Below, piece after piece: positions 1 through 10,331 of a stretch of 42,004 nt of DNA. The stretch's first letter is position 1; the number at the start of each line of letters is the position of its first letter. The translations under genes were made by a program, and so were the position numbers. The stretch lies in the NCBI GenBank assembly GCA_903913145.1, contig CAIWKC010000110.1, positions 1 through 42,004 of the forward strand, written 5' to 3'. Under the pieces are notes generated by a model. It was given only the letters and a program-made list of their open reading frames with translations, was not told where the DNA came from and did not search any database. The DNA is from an uncultured Gallionellaceae bacterium (GTDB taxonomy: Bacteria; Pseudomonadota; Gammaproteobacteria; Burkholderiales; Gallionellaceae).

Positions 1-16
1 GCAATACAGGAAATAA

Positions 17-154
17 TTATCAAATTACATCAAAATAGTCTGCCAGAAACCTGCCTCCGGTGAAGGCCTGTTCATGGCCGGTAACGGCAGTTTTGGCCTA
101 TTGAAACATCGTCCGCTTTTCGGACTATCTCCCGATGACTACATAATAGTTTGA
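17..154 (+). other. Structured or relic segment at left edge
   Basis: No credible gene is visible here. A short open frame runs from just after a TAA at 14-16 to a TGA at 152-154, and an ATG at 74 lies in that frame. The same stretch holds an outer inverted repeat (CTGCC at 40-44, GGCAG at 86-90) around GC-rich inner repeats, then a compact hairpin (GTCCG-CTTTT-CGGAC, 111-125). It could be the decayed tail of a gene or a structured RNA; I cannot tell which. Confidence 0.15.
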
Positions 155-218
155 TTAATGCAAAAGCACAATTTTGGACAAAAGTCTTAGAATTGTAGAA
201 ATCTAGAATGTTTTGTAG

Positions 219-251
219 AAAAACAAAAAGCCTGCATTTCTGCAAGCCTTT
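219..251 (-). terminator. Rho-independent terminator after rpoD-tRNA
   Basis: Read on the minus strand, an 11-bp stem (AAAGGCTTGCA, loop GAAA, TGCAGGCTTT, with two G-U pairs) is followed by a U-rich run. It lies 8 bases beyond the tRNA and should end the rpsU-dnaG-rpoD-tRNA transcript. Confidence 0.75.
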
Positions 252-258
252 GTTTTAT

Positions 259-335
259 TGGTGGGCCCTCGCGGACTTGAACCGCGGACCAAAGGATTAT
301 GAGTCCTCTGCTCTAACCAACTGAGCTAAGGGCCC
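259..335 (-). tRNA. tRNA with CAT anticodon, probably tRNA-Ile2 (lysidine type)
   Basis: The 77-nt cloverleaf has a perfect 7-bp acceptor stem (GGGCCCT with AGGGCCC), a D-arm TAGCTCAG, anticodon loop CTCATAA, a T-loop GGTTCAAGTCC and an encoded CCA end. The CAT anticodon fits either elongator tRNA-Met or the tRNA-Ile whose C34 is changed to lysidine by TilS. The 5' half resembles the E. coli ileX type (CCTTAGCTCAG), so I favour Ile2. It starts only 6 bases after the rpoD stop codon and is probably cut from the rpoD transcript. Confidence 0.85.
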
Positions 336-341
336 TTAACT

Positions 342-2303
342 TTACTCTTCGCCGTCGAGGAAACTTTTCAGTTTTTCTGAACGTGAAGGATGACGCAGTT
401 TACGTAATGCTTTGGCTTCAATCTGGCGAATTCGCTCACGTGTAACGTCGAATTGTTTGCCAACTTCTTCCAAAGTATGGTCGGTGTTCATCTCGATACC
501 AAAGCGCATACGCAACACTTTAGCTTCACGCGGTGTGAGGCTGTCCAATATATCTTTGGTCACATTGCGCAGGCTGTCGTAAACGGCTGCATCCACAGGT
601 GCCAAGGTGTTGCCGTCCTCAATGAAGTCGCCCAAATGAGAATCATCGTCATCCCCCACCGGGGTTTCCATCGAAATCGGTTCTTTGGCAATTTTGAGAA
701 TTTTACGGATTTTATCTTCGGGCATTTCCATCTTGACTGCCAATGTTGCGGCGTCTGCTTCCAAACCGGTCTCTTGCAATATCTGGCGCGAGATACGATT
801 CATCTTGTTGATGGTCTCGATCATGTGCACAGGGATACGGATAGTGCGGGCCTGATCTGCAATAGAGCGGGTGATCGCCTGACGTATCCACCATGTAGCG
901 TATGTGGAAAATTTATATCCGCGACGATACTCGAATTTATCCACGGCTTTCATCAGGCCGATGTTGCCTTCCTGGATCAGATCGAGGAATTGCAAACCGC
1001 GATTGGTATACTTCTTGGCGATGGAAATAACAAGACGCAAGTTAGCCTCAATCATGTCACGTTTAGCACGACGTGCTTTGGCTTCGCCATTGGTCATCTG
1101 TTTGTTGATCTCTTTCAGATCTTTGACCGGAATACCAACACGCTGTTGCAAATCGAACATCTTTTTTTGCTGGTCGATAATCGCTGCCTGATATCTGGAG
1201 AGGGTATCGCTGTATGGCTTCCTTGCAGCAATTTCTTGCTTAACCCAATCAAGATTTTCCTCATTCAGAGGAAATACTTTGATGAAATGCTGGCGCGGCA
1301 TATGTGCTTTGGTAACACACAGTTCCTGAATGCTACGCTCATATCCGCGAACTTCTTCTACTAAGCCGCGCATCGTGTTGCAAAGGGCATCAACCTGTTT
1401 GGCAGAAAAGCGGAACTGCATTAACTCATCAGATATCTGCGACTGAAGTTTGTCGTATTGTTTACTGCGGTAGCCAAATTTTTCGTATGACTTGCCTAAT
1501 TTTGTGAACAAATCAGCAATAACCGCAAAACGCGCCAATGCATCTTCTTTTAGTTGTGCGAGATTTGCGGCAGCAGCAGCATCGCCGTCTTCTTCAGATT
1601 CTTCATCTTCGTCTGCTTGCTCCTCTTCAATATCGTCTTCTTCGATCAAAGGTTCAGCGAGCATTTCGTCTTGAACATCGATGAATCCGTCTATAACTTC
1701 ATCAATGCGTAACTCTTCCTTGGTGACTTTGTCAGCCAGTGCCAAAATTTCCGCAATGGTCGCCGGACATGCTGAAATTGCCTGAATCATATGCTTCAGG
1801 CCTTCTTCGATGCGTTTGGCGATAACGATTTCGTCCTGACGAGTGAGCAGTCCGACAGTCCCCATCTCGCGCATATACATGCGCACCGGATCGGTAGTGC
1901 GACCGAAATCAGAATCAACGGTCGAGAGTGCGGCTTCTGCAGCTTCAACTGCATCTTCATCTGCAGCCACGGGTGTCGAATCGGTCATAACCTGATTTTC
2001 GACATCGGGTGCCTGATCATGAACGGTAATGCCCATGTCATTAATCATGCTCACCACGCCTTCGATTTGCTCGACTTCAAGCATTTCAGGCAGATGGTCA
2101 TTGATTTCGGCAAACGTCAGATAGCCACGTTCTTTCCCAAGCAAAATGAGCGCTTTTAACCGCGTGCGCCGCTCTTCTACATCTTGCTGTAGTTCGGCGG
2201 GGTTAAGCTCTTGTTTTGCGCTGGCGGTTTGTTTGGCTTTAGTTGCAGCAGTAGCTGCTGGTTTGGCAGAAGCGGGTTTCTTGTTCTGTTGCTGAGTCGC
2301 CAT
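342..2303 (-). CDS. rpoD: RNA polymerase primary sigma factor (sigma-70)
   Basis: This is the housekeeping sigma factor that directs core RNA polymerase to -10/-35 promoters. The 653-residue product has a lysine/alanine-rich N-terminal tail (about 1-40), region 1.1 (about 45-100), region 1.2 ([11 protein letters not shown]), an acidic non-conserved insert rich in Glu/Asp (about 215-245), region 2 with the -10 reading helix ([17 protein letters not shown]), region 3 ([14 protein letters not shown]) and region 4 with the -35 helix-turn-helix ([20 protein letters not shown]). The length and acidic insert are typical of proteobacterial RpoD. The ATG has a GAGGA ribosome site about 9 bases upstream. 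It follows dnaG as in the classical macromolecular synthesis operon. Confidence 0.98.
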   Translation of the reverse strand: MATQQQNKKPASAKPAATAATKAKQTASAKQELNPAELQQDVEERRTRLKALILLGKERGYLTFAEINDHLPEMLEVEQIEGVVSMINDMGITVHDQAPDVENQVMTDSTPVAADEDAVEAAEAALSTVDSDFGRTTDPVRMYMREMGTVGLLTRQDEIVIAKRIEEGLKHMIQAISACPATIAEILALADKVTKEELRIDEVIDGFIDVQDEMLAEPLIEEDDIEEEQADEDEESEEDGDAAAAANLAQLKEDALARFAVIADLFTKLGKSYEKFGYRSKQYDKLQSQISDELMQFRFSAKQVDALCNTMRGLVEEVRGYERSIQELCVTKAHMPRQHFIKVFPLNEENLDWVKQEIAARKPYSDTLSRYQAAIIDQQKKMFDLQQRVGIPVKDLKEINKQMTNGEAKARRAKRDMIEANLRLVISIAKKYTNRGLQFLDLIQEGNIGLMKAVDKFEYRRGYKFSTYATWWIRQAITRSIADQARTIRIPVHMIETINKMNRISRQILQETGLEADAATLAVKMEMPEDKIRKILKIAKEPISMETPVGDDDDSHLGDFIEDGNTLAPVDAAVYDSLRNVTKDILDSLTPREAKVLRMRFGIEMNTDHTLEEVGKQFDVTRERIRQIEAKALRKLRHPSRSEKLKSFLDGEE

Positions 2304-2420
2304 AATCGGTGAATCCTCAAATTAAATTTCACATGCTGTAGCACCTGCAATACGTGCACGGTGCCAAAAAGGTCGAGGATTATACCAGATTCTCAAAACT
2401 TTTCCGATGGTTAGCGACGT

Positions 2421-4130
2421 TTAACCTCTTTGCACCAATTGCAAGTAACGTGCCCGCTCTTGCTCATTAAGGGAATTCAAGCCTCTGGCGTGTAAAACCT
2501 CAAGTTCAGCTTTGCGTGATTCAGCATGGAGTTTAGCAATCGTCCCTGCAAATTCTGCCTCAACATTGAAGTCGTCACCCCATTGCAGAACATCACCCTG
2601 AGCCTGCGCTAATGCACCTTCATATGCTGTTCCCTGAAAATGCTGAATCATCGCGGCAGTGCTGGTTTCATCAGCAGATTCGCGCAGCCAGTCAGCAAGA
2701 GCGGCGATTGCTGCTCCCTCCGTTCCCTCACCGTGCCAGTCACTTGGCAATTCCCGCGCTAACTCCGGGAGCATCACCAAACAACGCAATAAAGTACGCA
2801 AACCGGAAGGGGTAGAGCGTTTGGCTTTTAGGGGCGCGGCACGCTGCATGGGGGCAATTGGCTTAATGACGTACAAAGCTTCCAATTCGGCCTGGGTTAC
2901 ACCTGCCAGCGTAGCCACTTCTTTGCGCAACAACAGTGCCGTGGTCGGCGCTGTAATTGCCGTGAGCAATGGCTGTGCCTTTTGCAGGAGCGCGCTGCGC
3001 CCTTCTTGTGTATGCAAATCGATTTGAGAGGTGAGTTCACGCAGCAGATAACCTGAAAGCGGAAGAGAGTTATCCAGCTCACTTTCGAAGGCCTCAGTGC
3101 CGAATTCGCGGATGTAAGTATCGGGGTCGTGCTCTTCCGGCAAAAAAAGAAAACCGATGCGTTTTCCATCCACAAGTTGCGGGAGTGAATTCTCAAGGGC
3201 TCTCCATGCCGCTTTTTGACCTGCCTTGTCTCCATCGAAACAAAACACTACTTGTTCACTCAAGCGTAACAGTTTTTGGACGTGGAACGGTGTAGTAGCC
3301 GTACCCAGAGTCGCAACTGCATATTCAACTCCATGTTGCGCCAAGGCAACGACATCCATGTAACCTTCGACTACGACGACGCGCTGTTGCGCACGAATCG
3401 ACTTTTGCGCCTGAAACAAGCCGTAAAGTTCGTGACCCTTTTCGAACAATGGGGTTTCAGGTGAGTTAAGATATTTTGGTTCTCCCTTGTCCAGCACGCG
3501 CCCGCCAAAACCGATGACTTGACCACGCACGTTGACGATGGGAAACATAATTCGGTCACGAAAGCGGTCGTAACGTTTGTCGCCCTCGCCTTCAACAACC
3601 AGTCCGGTTTCAACCAGACTTGGGTCCTGATAGTTGGTTACTGCACTAATGAGGTTTTGCCAAGCATCCGGCGCATAGCCAATACCGAAGCGAGCTGCAA
3701 CTTCACCGCTCAAGCCGCGTTTTTTAAGATACTCAATCGCCCTCTGAGATTGTTTTAATTGATCACGATAGTAGCGAGTGGCAGTCTGCATCAAGTCATA
3801 AAGGTCTGGAGCGACTTTATGCTGCGGGACGTTGGAAGCTTCCTGCGGGACAGCCACACCAATGTTTCTGGCGAGATCTTCCACCGCCTCGACATAGCCC
3901 ATTCCGGCATGCTCCATCACAAAACCAATCGCGGTTCCATGCGCACCGCAACCAAAGCAGTGATAAAACTGCTTGGACTGGCTTACCGTAAAAGAGGGAG
4001 ATTTTTCGTTATGAAATGGGCAGCAGGCAACAAAATTGGCTCCCGCTTTTTTGAGCGGAAGGTAGCGCTCGATCACGTCCACGATATCGAGGCGATTGAG
4101 CAAATCCTGAATGAAACTTTTTGGGATCAT
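2421..4130 (-). CDS. dnaG: DNA primase
   Basis: DnaG makes the RNA primers for DnaB-dependent replication. The 569-residue protein starts with the zinc-binding domain (CPFHNEKSPSF then HCFGCGAHG, about 38-66), followed by the primase/TOPRIM core with RDRIMFPIVNVRGQVIGFGG, the catalytic acidic motif VVVEGYMDVV and the FCFDGDKAGQKAAW metal motif. The C-terminal part is the less conserved helicase-binding region; the total is slightly short of the roughly 580 residues of E. coli DnaG. The start has a GAGGA ribosome site. It lies between yqeY and rpoD, and 117 bp separate it from rpoD, enough for a separate rpoD promoter. Confidence 0.97.
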   Translation of the reverse strand: MIPKSFIQDLLNRLDIVDVIERYLPLKKAGANFVACCPFHNEKSPSFTVSQSKQFYHCFGCGAHGTAIGFVMEHAGMGYVEAVEDLARNIGVAVPQEASNVPQHKVAPDLYDLMQTATRYYRDQLKQSQRAIEYLKKRGLSGEVAARFGIGYAPDAWQNLISAVTNYQDPSLVETGLVVEGEGDKRYDRFRDRIMFPIVNVRGQVIGFGGRVLDKGEPKYLNSPETPLFEKGHELYGLFQAQKSIRAQQRVVVVEGYMDVVALAQHGVEYAVATLGTATTPFHVQKLLRLSEQVVFCFDGDKAGQKAAWRALENSLPQLVDGKRIGFLFLPEEHDPDTYIREFGTEAFESELDNSLPLSGYLLRELTSQIDLHTQEGRSALLQKAQPLLTAITAPTTALLLRKEVATLAGVTQAELEALYVIKPIAPMQRAAPLKAKRSTPSGLRTLLRCLVMLPELARELPSDWHGEGTEGAAIAALADWLRESADETSTAAMIQHFQGTAYEGALAQAQGDVLQWGDDFNVEAEFAGTIAKLHAESRKAELEVLHARGLNSLNEQERARYLQLVQRG

Positions 4131-4195
4131 TCCGTCCTCGCTGTTTACTTTGGGAACCGGGAGCTACAGAATTACAGCCAAAGCTGAAATATTAA

Positions 4196-4642
4196 TTACT
4201 TGGACAACTGGGCTTTAATCAAGCCGGAAACTTTGCCCATATCAGCGCGACCGGCCAATTTGGGTTTGATCGCCGCCATGACTTTACCCATATCCTGCGG
4301 GCCGGCAGCAGCTGTTGCGGTAATGACTTCGGCTATTGCTGAAACGATTTCGGCTTCGCTAAACTGTTGCGGCATATAAGATTGCAATACCGTCACTTCA
4401 AATTTTTCCACATCTGCAAGGTCTTGCCGATTTGCGGCCTCGTACTGGCTAATTGAATCGCGTCGTTGTTTCAGCATCTTTTCGATGATAGAAACAATAT
4501 CAGCGTCGGTGAGCTCGATACGCTCGTCGACTTCGCGCTGCTTCATTGCAGAAAGCAAAAGACGAATCGCCCCAAGACGTGCAGTTTCTTTTGCACGCAT
4601 CGCGGTTTTCATATCTTCTGTAATTTGCTGCTTCAGCGTCAT
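4196..4642 (-). CDS. yqeY: GatB/YqeY domain protein
   Basis: This 148-residue protein matches the stand-alone YqeY family, a helical domain also found at the C-terminus of GatB, the tRNA-binding subunit of the Asp/Glu-tRNA amidotransferase. Recognisable features are the start TLKQQITEDMKTAMRAK, the central EKMLKQRRDSISQYE and the repeated glycine-methionine motif QDMGKVMAAIKPKLAGRADM near the end. Its cellular role is not firmly known; a tRNA-related function is inferred from the GatB tail. It sits between rpsU and dnaG, as in many beta- and gammaproteobacteria. Confidence 0.92.
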   Translation of the reverse strand: MTLKQQITEDMKTAMRAKETARLGAIRLLLSAMKQREVDERIELTDADIVSIIEKMLKQRRDSISQYEAANRQDLADVEKFEVTVLQSYMPQQFSEAEIVSAIAEVITATAAAGPQDMGKVMAAIKPKLAGRADMGKVSGLIKAQLSK

Positions 4643-4696
4643 CGTAAAAACTAACTCCGCAATCTCAAAGATTGCGTCGTTGCCTTTAAGGAATGA

Positions 4697-4909
4697 TTAA
4701 AATAGCTTGGGAGGAAGAGTCTGGCTGCGCAAACGCTTGTAATGGCGTTTTACGGCTGCTGCAAGTTTGCGTTTACGTTCAGCCGTAGGCTTTTCGTAAA
4801 ATTCGCGAGCACGCAACTCTGTCAACAAGCCTGTCTTTTCCACAGAGCGTTTGAAGCGGCGCATCGCTACTTCAAACGGCTCATTCTCTTTTACACGTAT
4901 GGTCGTCAT
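4697..4909 (-). CDS. rpsU: 30S ribosomal protein bS21
   Basis: The 70-residue basic protein begins [20 protein letters not shown] and ends in the Arg/Lys-rich tail typical of bS21, which helps 30S subunits engage mRNA. I chose the ATG at 4909, the conserved start, rather than the TTG two codons upstream. As first gene of the rpsU-yqeY-dnaG-rpoD operon it has its own promoter in the gap after rsmA. Confidence 0.96.
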   Translation of the reverse strand: MTTIRVKENEPFEVAMRRFKRSVEKTGLLTELRAREFYEKPTAERKRKLAAAVKRHYKRLRSQTLPPKLF

Positions 4910-4945
4910 GAACAAACTGCCCTATCCAAAAAAATTGAGGGCGCG

Positions 4946-4975
4946 ATTCTAGCAAAATAAGGGCCTGTTCCACAA
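4946..4975 (-). promoter_or_regulatory. Likely sigma-70 promoter of rpsU operon
   Basis: On the minus strand TTGTGG (4970-4975) and TAGAAT (4946-4951) are separated by 18 bases. They lie in the 75-bp gap between the rsmA stop and the rpsU ATG, with the expected start about 30 bases before rpsU. Confidence 0.6.
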
Positions 4976-4984
4976 CCGTTATTT

Positions 4985-5776
4985 TCAATCCTGTATTTTG
5001 GCGCTCTGCCGGGTTGTAATCCAATTGCTTATTCTGGCATATTCCCGATAGCCCAAATTCTCGGCGCGCAACTGCGAATCTATATCGAGTTGGGCAAAGT
5101 CACTTTCTGAAAGATGCCCGCGCAGGGTGTTGCGCAGCGTTTTGCGACGTTGGCCAAATGCAGCCATGACTATTTCTGCGAAATTTTTTTCGTCGCTGAC
5201 CTGAATATCTTTTTTGGGAATCGGAATCATGCGCACAATGGCTGAATCTACTTTGGGCGCTGGACGGAAAGACTCGGGTGGTACATCAAGTAGTTTTTCC
5301 ATATAAAAACGAAACTGAAGCATAACTGACAAGCGGCCATATGCCGGTGTGGATGGCTCGGCCACCATGCGTTCAACTACTTCGTTCTGCAGCATGAAAT
5401 GCATATCAGTGATGTGCGTTGCAAAGTCTGCAAAATGAAATAGCAGGGGAGAAGAAATATTGTACGGAAGGTTACCAACTATCCTGAGTGGCGAGGGAAT
5501 TTCAGTAATATTGAATTTAAGTGCATCGCCTTCATGGATAACGATCTTGTCTTGCGGGTAGTCAGTTTTCAGACGCGCGATAATGTCACGGTCGATCTCA
5601 ACGACATGCAACTGATTCAATATTTTCATCAAGGGGCGTGTAAGTGCGCCAAGACCTGGGCCAATCTCCACCATATTGTCGCTTGCAATGGGGTGAATGG
5701 CGCGGATGATGTCAGCGATGATTTGCTCGTCAACCAGGAAGTTCTGGCCAAATCGTTTTTTAGCTTGATGACTCAT
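4985..5776 (-). CDS. rsmA: 16S rRNA dimethyladenosine transferase
   Basis: RsmA (KsgA) dimethylates A1518 and A1519 of 16S rRNA late in 30S assembly. The 263-residue protein has the N-terminal KRFGQNFLVD motif, the SAM-binding motif VEIGPGLGALT, acidic motif II (VVEIDRD) and the catalytic motif IV NLPYNISSPL. The C-terminal region carries the usual FGQRRKTLRNTL. It starts 9 bases after pdxA and closes the lptD-surA-pdxA-rsmA series, the same order as in E. coli. Confidence 0.97.
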   Translation of the reverse strand: MSHQAKKRFGQNFLVDEQIIADIIRAIHPIASDNMVEIGPGLGALTRPLMKILNQLHVVEIDRDIIARLKTDYPQDKIVIHEGDALKFNITEIPSPLRIVGNLPYNISSPLLFHFADFATHITDMHFMLQNEVVERMVAEPSTPAYGRLSVMLQFRFYMEKLLDVPPESFRPAPKVDSAIVRMIPIPKKDIQVSDEKNFAEIVMAAFGQRRKTLRNTLRGHLSESDFAQLDIDSQLRAENLGYREYARISNWITTRQSAKIQD

Positions 5777-5785
5777 TGTTTGCTA

Positions 5786-6763
5786 CTAGCAATTTGAATG
5801 TTCATGCCACACCATTTCCGACGCCAACTTGATCGCCTCCAACATACTGCCAATTTCGGCCTTGCCGGTTCCTGCAAGATCAAGCGCCGTACCGTGATCG
5901 ACTGAAGTGCGAATAATGGGCAATCCGAGCGTAATATTGACCCCTTCACCAAAACTGGCGTGCTTCAAAACCGGGAGACCCTGATCGTGGAACATCGTCA
6001 ATACCGCATCGCATTCACGCAACCGATGAGGGGCAAACAAGGTATCGGCAGGCAAAGGAAGACTGACGTTCATCCCCTCGGCACGAAGTTTTTCCAGCAC
6101 AGGAATCATCACCTCAATTTCTTCGTTTCCAAGGTGTCCGCCTTCACCTGCATGAGGGTTAAGACCGGCGACCAAGATACGCGGCTGGGGAATACCAAAA
6201 CGGCGTTGTAAATCACGATGCAAAATACGCAATACGTTTTCCAATAACGGTGCAGTGATCGCATCAGCCACTTGGCGCAAAGGTAAATGAGTCGTAGCAA
6301 GTGCCACTCGCATACCGCCGCCTACAAGCATCATCACTACCTGGGATGTTTGCGTCTGCTCGGCAAGATATTCAGTATGTCCTGAAAAAGGAATGCCTGC
6401 ATCGTTGATGACACCCTTGTGAACTGGCGCTGTAACCATGGCGGAAAATTCACCGGTTAAGCAGCCTTGCACTGCCCGGCGCAAAATCTCAAGCACATAG
6501 GAACTGTTCGTTGAATCAAGTCTTCCCACAGACACATGAGAAACAAGCGGGATATGAAGCACATTAAGCTTCCCGGGTACGAGAGGTCCAGTGGGTGTGT
6601 AAGGATGTAGTTGAAGATTGATACCGAGTTGCTTAGCGCGTTGGGTCAACAAAGTGCTGTCAGCAATGACGACCATTGGCAGTTCATGGTGTGCCAGTTG
6701 CAAGCAAAGGTCTGGACCAATGCCTGCCGGTTCGCCAGAAGTAATGGCGAATGGCTGTTGCAT
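5786..6763 (-). CDS. pdxA: 4-hydroxythreonine-4-phosphate dehydrogenase
   Basis: PdxA oxidises 4-phospho-hydroxy-L-threonine in the DXP-dependent route to pyridoxal phosphate. The 325-residue protein has [16 protein letters not shown] at the N-terminus and the metal-binding histidines in [22 protein letters not shown] and [12 protein letters not shown]. The ATG at 6763 is preferred over a GTG one codon upstream: it overlaps the surA stop as TGATG, a translational coupling arrangement. Confidence 0.96.
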   Translation of the reverse strand: MQQPFAITSGEPAGIGPDLCLQLAHHELPMVVIADSTLLTQRAKQLGINLQLHPYTPTGPLVPGKLNVLHIPLVSHVSVGRLDSTNSSYVLEILRRAVQGCLTGEFSAMVTAPVHKGVINDAGIPFSGHTEYLAEQTQTSQVVMMLVGGGMRVALATTHLPLRQVADAITAPLLENVLRILHRDLQRRFGIPQPRILVAGLNPHAGEGGHLGNEEIEVMIPVLEKLRAEGMNVSLPLPADTLFAPHRLRECDAVLTMFHDQGLPVLKHASFGEGVNITLGLPIIRTSVDHGTALDLAGTGKAEIGSMLEAIKLASEMVWHEHSNC

Positions 6764-8079
6764 CACTTTGTTCCGTTGCGATATTCAACTGTAGCGCGGT
6801 CGCGCAATTGACGCAGCCAATCTTGAAATGCTTCGTCTGAGCGGAAGGATCGAATGGCATTTCGTGCTTGCAGTTTTTTTTGTTCCGAACTGACATCGGC
6901 ATTACGGCGCTCCAGAACTTGAATCAAGTGCCAACCAAAGCCGGATTGAACTAATCCGCTAATTTGGCCTGCCTTGAGTGTATCCATTGGTCCCTCAAAC
7001 TCGGGCACAGTATCACCGGGAGAAAGCCAGCCCAAATCACCGCCTTGCGCTGCGCTACCATCTTCAGAATACAACTTCGCTTGTTCGGCAAAGTCAGCGC
7101 CATTGTCTATTTTCTGCTTAACCTCGGACAGCCGGCTTTTCGCTTCACTTTCGGGAACTAACTCGCTAGTTTTAATCAAAATATGGCGTGCGTGTGTCTG
7201 CGTAATTACAACAGGCGCATCTTTACTGCGACGTTCAATCAACTTGAGAATGTGAAATCCGTTTGGGCTCCGCAAAATTCCGGTTAGTTCGCCGGGATGC
7301 AATTTTTGTATAGCATCGACAAACATCGCCGGTAGTCGATCTGAAGAACGCCACCCCAGACTACCTCCCTGCAGAGCGTCACTGGCATCAGAATAGCCAG
7401 CCGCTACTTGGGCAAAGGGTGATCCGCTGTTTAACTTGGCCAATGCTTGCTCGGCTCGCATCTTGTAGGTTTGAATTTTTTCGGCACTCGCCTGCTCAGG
7501 CACCACAACCATGATGTGAGCTAAATTCAATTCTTCTCCTTTGCCTGCCAGTTTTGATTGGTTGGCAATGTAATTTTCGATTTCATTATCGCTGATAACA
7601 AGTTTGCTATCTATTTCACGTTCACGCAGTCGGGTAGTTAAAATTTCAGCTCTGATCTCTTCACGAAATTTGCTGAAATCAACACCGTCTTGTTCAATCT
7701 TGGAACGGAAATCGGCAAGAGAAGGAATATTATTTTGCTGGGCAATTCTAATTATCGCCTTGTCCAACTGGGCATCGTCAACGCGCAACCCGGTCTCTTT
7801 GGCAAATTGTTGCTGCAAGAGATCGCCAATCATTCGTTCTAATATTTGTTTCTCTAAAATTGTAGCTTCAGGTAAGGGCGTACCTTGCTTCTTAAGCTGA
7901 TTTACTACGACACCAAGCCGAGTGTCCAACTCATGACGCGTGATCACATCATCATTAACCACGACCACGATGCTATCAATGGCCTGAATTGAATTGGGAG
8001 TTTCAATCGCGTTGGCAATAGAAACTTGAGTAAAAAATATTCCAAAAAACAGCTTAATTAAATTTTTGTTGCGCAACAT
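6763..8079 (-). CDS. surA: Periplasmic chaperone and peptidyl-prolyl isomerase SurA
   Basis: SurA escorts unfolded outer-membrane proteins, including LptD encoded just upstream, to the BAM complex. The 438-residue product has a Sec signal peptide ([16 protein letters not shown]... ending IANA), a chaperone N-domain ([17 protein letters not shown], about 35-170), two parvulin domains ([11 protein letters not shown] to ILKLIERR, and [11 protein letters not shown] to IQVLERR) and a C-terminal helix. The ATG at 8079 has a GAGAG site just before it and yields a clean signal peptide; a TTG seven codons upstream is less likely. Confidence 0.96.
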   Translation of the reverse strand: MLRNKNLIKLFFGIFFTQVSIANAIETPNSIQAIDSIVVVVNDDVITRHELDTRLGVVVNQLKKQGTPLPEATILEKQILERMIGDLLQQQFAKETGLRVDDAQLDKAIIRIAQQNNIPSLADFRSKIEQDGVDFSKFREEIRAEILTTRLREREIDSKLVISDNEIENYIANQSKLAGKGEELNLAHIMVVVPEQASAEKIQTYKMRAEQALAKLNSGSPFAQVAAGYSDASDALQGGSLGWRSSDRLPAMFVDAIQKLHPGELTGILRSPNGFHILKLIERRSKDAPVVITQTHARHILIKTSELVPESEAKSRLSEVKQKIDNGADFAEQAKLYSEDGSAAQGGDLGWLSPGDTVPEFEGPMDTLKAGQISGLVQSGFGWHLIQVLERRNADVSSEQKKLQARNAIRSFRSDEAFQDWLRQLRDRATVEYRNGTK

Positions 8080-8102
8080 GGTTTCTCTCAATCTAAACAA
8101 TT

Positions 8103-10331
8103 TTAAGGTGAGCTTTTCACCTGCGAACTGGCAGGGGATGTATTCAATTTGGTATACCCCGGAATACTGGAACGCAATGCACTGAGCGGATCCGAACCCA
8201 GTGCGACAAGGTCATTTAATTCAAGCTGAATGAATACACCTGATGAGGATTGTGTGGGAGATGTCCAAAATTTCTGGGCCACCAGGCGTAACATCCAGCA
8301 TGACTGATTATACTCAAGCCCGAGTAAACGTTGTGTGAGAAGATGATCCTGCACAGAATAGCTCAATCGGGTTACCGCGTACCAATGCCAGAACAGCGGC
8401 CATTGACCGGAGAAGTCATCCTGACGCACATCGTTGCCTGAATTCGTGGGGTCTTTGGAAAAGCGGTATCCCAAATTCAGCAACTTTCCTTTTTCAGGTT
8501 TATAAGCGAAATTAATGCTGGAAGACTGAGTTGCTTGAGCATTGGGGTCATAGTCAAGCAAACTATCCATAGAAAGTGCGTTGGTAATTTTCCCTCCTGC
8601 CGCTAGCAAAATGTCTGAACGTCCGTTCACGTCAGGCGCAACCAGATTCACCTTTGGTGAAGTAAAACTGAAGCGTTCTGCCACGCCAACCCGAAGACGT
8701 TCGATCCCGCCTGTATTATCGATCAAACGTGAAGTTAGCCCCACAGTAGCCATGTCAGCGTCTCCTATACGGTCGCTTCCATAGAATCGATTATCAGTGA
8801 AAATTTGGGCGAAACTCAGCGTCGCTTGCGAGGTGTCGTATAAAGGCAAGTAATCTTGATTTTGATAAGGGATTCTCACGTAGTAAATACGCGGTTCCAG
8901 CGTCTGGACATATTCACCTTCACCCAATTTCATGTCTCGCTCAAGTGTCATACCGCTATCCAAACTGAATATTGGTAGTGTTCTGGAGGAATTGGGAATT
9001 GAAGTAGAGTTATTTTCACCCATTTCAAAATCGGTATAGTGCACACCCAGCTTGGGCTTGAGATAGTAACCGGGGTCGTTTAACAGTGAATAGGTGACAG
9101 AAGGATAAAGCACCAGACGCTGACCCTCGACAAGCGTGGGATGACGAAAATCCACATATTCGTTAATCATGCTAACGGTAGCGTCGTTAAAGGTCTTTTG
9201 AGCGGACAGATTGACTTGGGGCATGCGTTGATAAGGAATCGCAACATCTCCAAGCGCATCTTGTAAAGTTTGAAATGTCTGCGCTCTGACCGAAGCTGAC
9301 CACCATCCGGCACCATAAGACAATACTCCTTCATTCAATAACTGTGTCTGAGTTGCATCTTGGACGGTTGTCGACAAATCCTGAAAATATGCGTTATCAG
9401 AAACACGATTAAGATTCAGCGTAGCACCAAACCCATTGCCAAGATTTTGAGATTCTTTAAAGCTTGTATGGTATCTGGTCAAATTTGAAATACGGTCATT
9501 TTGCAATGTATCATAATGAAACTCACCATAAGAATTCGCTTCTTTAAAGCGAAACTCATTGTTTAGCAATGTGCCGCGTTTATCCATAACGCGTGGCGCA
9601 ATGGTGTAATCAAAATTTGGCGCGATGTTCCAGTAATAGGGAATGGTGAACTCCGTTCCCCCGGAAGCCGTACTGCCATAGATTGGCCCTAAAAATCCGC
9701 TATGTCGCTGGCCATCTAATGGAAAAGTCATCCAAGGCGTGTAAAGTAATGGAACGCCCTCAAATTCGACCCACGCATTATGTGCAGTGCCAATTTGCGA
9801 TTGACGGTCAATGTCCAATCGGGACATATGCAATAACCAGTCATCTTCACCGGCAGGGCAGGTTGTATAGGTGGCATGATCGAATTCATAGTAAGTCGGG
9901 CCGGTGGTTCGCATTATCAGTGCTGCTCCCCGTGCGTTACTTTGGTTTTCTTGTTTGAACTCAAATACAGGTGTTGGCATCTCCCCAATATGACTGAAGG
10001 TATTCATCTTCAAATTAGGTCCGGATACAGTTCCAGTGGGTTGCTCCAGTTTCACAGCGCCCTTTGCAGTTAGTTCACCGGTGGTTTGTTCATAGATCAC
10101 ATGATCGGCAAAAACTTTTTGATTACCTTGTTGCAATTCAACACTGCCATTCGCTTCCATCTGAGAATCTTTTTTCCCTACAACTTCCTGTGCTTCAATG
10201 TAAACAGTTTTATCCGGTGCGGAAGTAGAAGGACTGACAGAACTTGCCGGCAGGACAGATTCCGCAGCCAGGATAGGTAGCGAAAACAAGAGATATGCAA
10301 GGACAATTACAGGGCTAAAGCTAAAACGCAT
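8103..10331 (-). CDS. lptD: LPS-assembly outer-membrane protein LptD
   Basis: LptD forms the outer-membrane barrel that, with LptE, inserts lipopolysaccharide into the outer leaflet. The 742-residue precursor has a signal peptide (MRFSFSPVIVLAYLLFSLP... ILAAES), an N-terminal periplasmic beta-jellyroll of the LptA/OstA type (VYIEAQEVVGKKDSQMEANG, about 43-160) and a long beta-barrel region with alternating aromatic/hydrophobic strands. Cysteines are few (one at TTCPAGEDDW, one at NQSCWMLR), matching the N- and C-terminal disulfide positions of the family in reduced number. The gene is divergent from amgK. Confidence 0.95.
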   Translation of the reverse strand: MRFSFSPVIVLAYLLFSLPILAAESVLPASSVSPSTSAPDKTVYIEAQEVVGKKDSQMEANGSVELQQGNQKVFADHVIYEQTTGELTAKGAVKLEQPTGTVSGPNLKMNTFSHIGEMPTPVFEFKQENQSNARGAALIMRTTGPTYYEFDHATYTTCPAGEDDWLLHMSRLDIDRQSQIGTAHNAWVEFEGVPLLYTPWMTFPLDGQRHSGFLGPIYGSTASGGTEFTIPYYWNIAPNFDYTIAPRVMDKRGTLLNNEFRFKEANSYGEFHYDTLQNDRISNLTRYHTSFKESQNLGNGFGATLNLNRVSDNAYFQDLSTTVQDATQTQLLNEGVLSYGAGWWSASVRAQTFQTLQDALGDVAIPYQRMPQVNLSAQKTFNDATVSMINEYVDFRHPTLVEGQRLVLYPSVTYSLLNDPGYYLKPKLGVHYTDFEMGENNSTSIPNSSRTLPIFSLDSGMTLERDMKLGEGEYVQTLEPRIYYVRIPYQNQDYLPLYDTSQATLSFAQIFTDNRFYGSDRIGDADMATVGLTSRLIDNTGGIERLRVGVAERFSFTSPKVNLVAPDVNGRSDILLAAGGKITNALSMDSLLDYDPNAQATQSSSINFAYKPEKGKLLNLGYRFSKDPTNSGNDVRQDDFSGQWPLFWHWYAVTRLSYSVQDHLLTQRLLGLEYNQSCWMLRLVAQKFWTSPTQSSSGVFIQLELNDLVALGSDPLSALRSSIPGYTKLNTSPASSQVKSSP

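Noticed and set aside
259-335. Calling this tRNA initiator or elongator Met
   Set aside because: The initiator lacks a first-position mismatch here (the acceptor is fully paired), so it is not tRNA-fMet. Elongator Met remains possible but the D-side sequence fits Ile2 better.
453-1364. Long plus-strand open frame (303 codons) across rpoD
   Set aside because: It is antisense to a certain rpoD gene, starts without a ribosome site and shows no domain; the frame is open because of rpoD codon bias.
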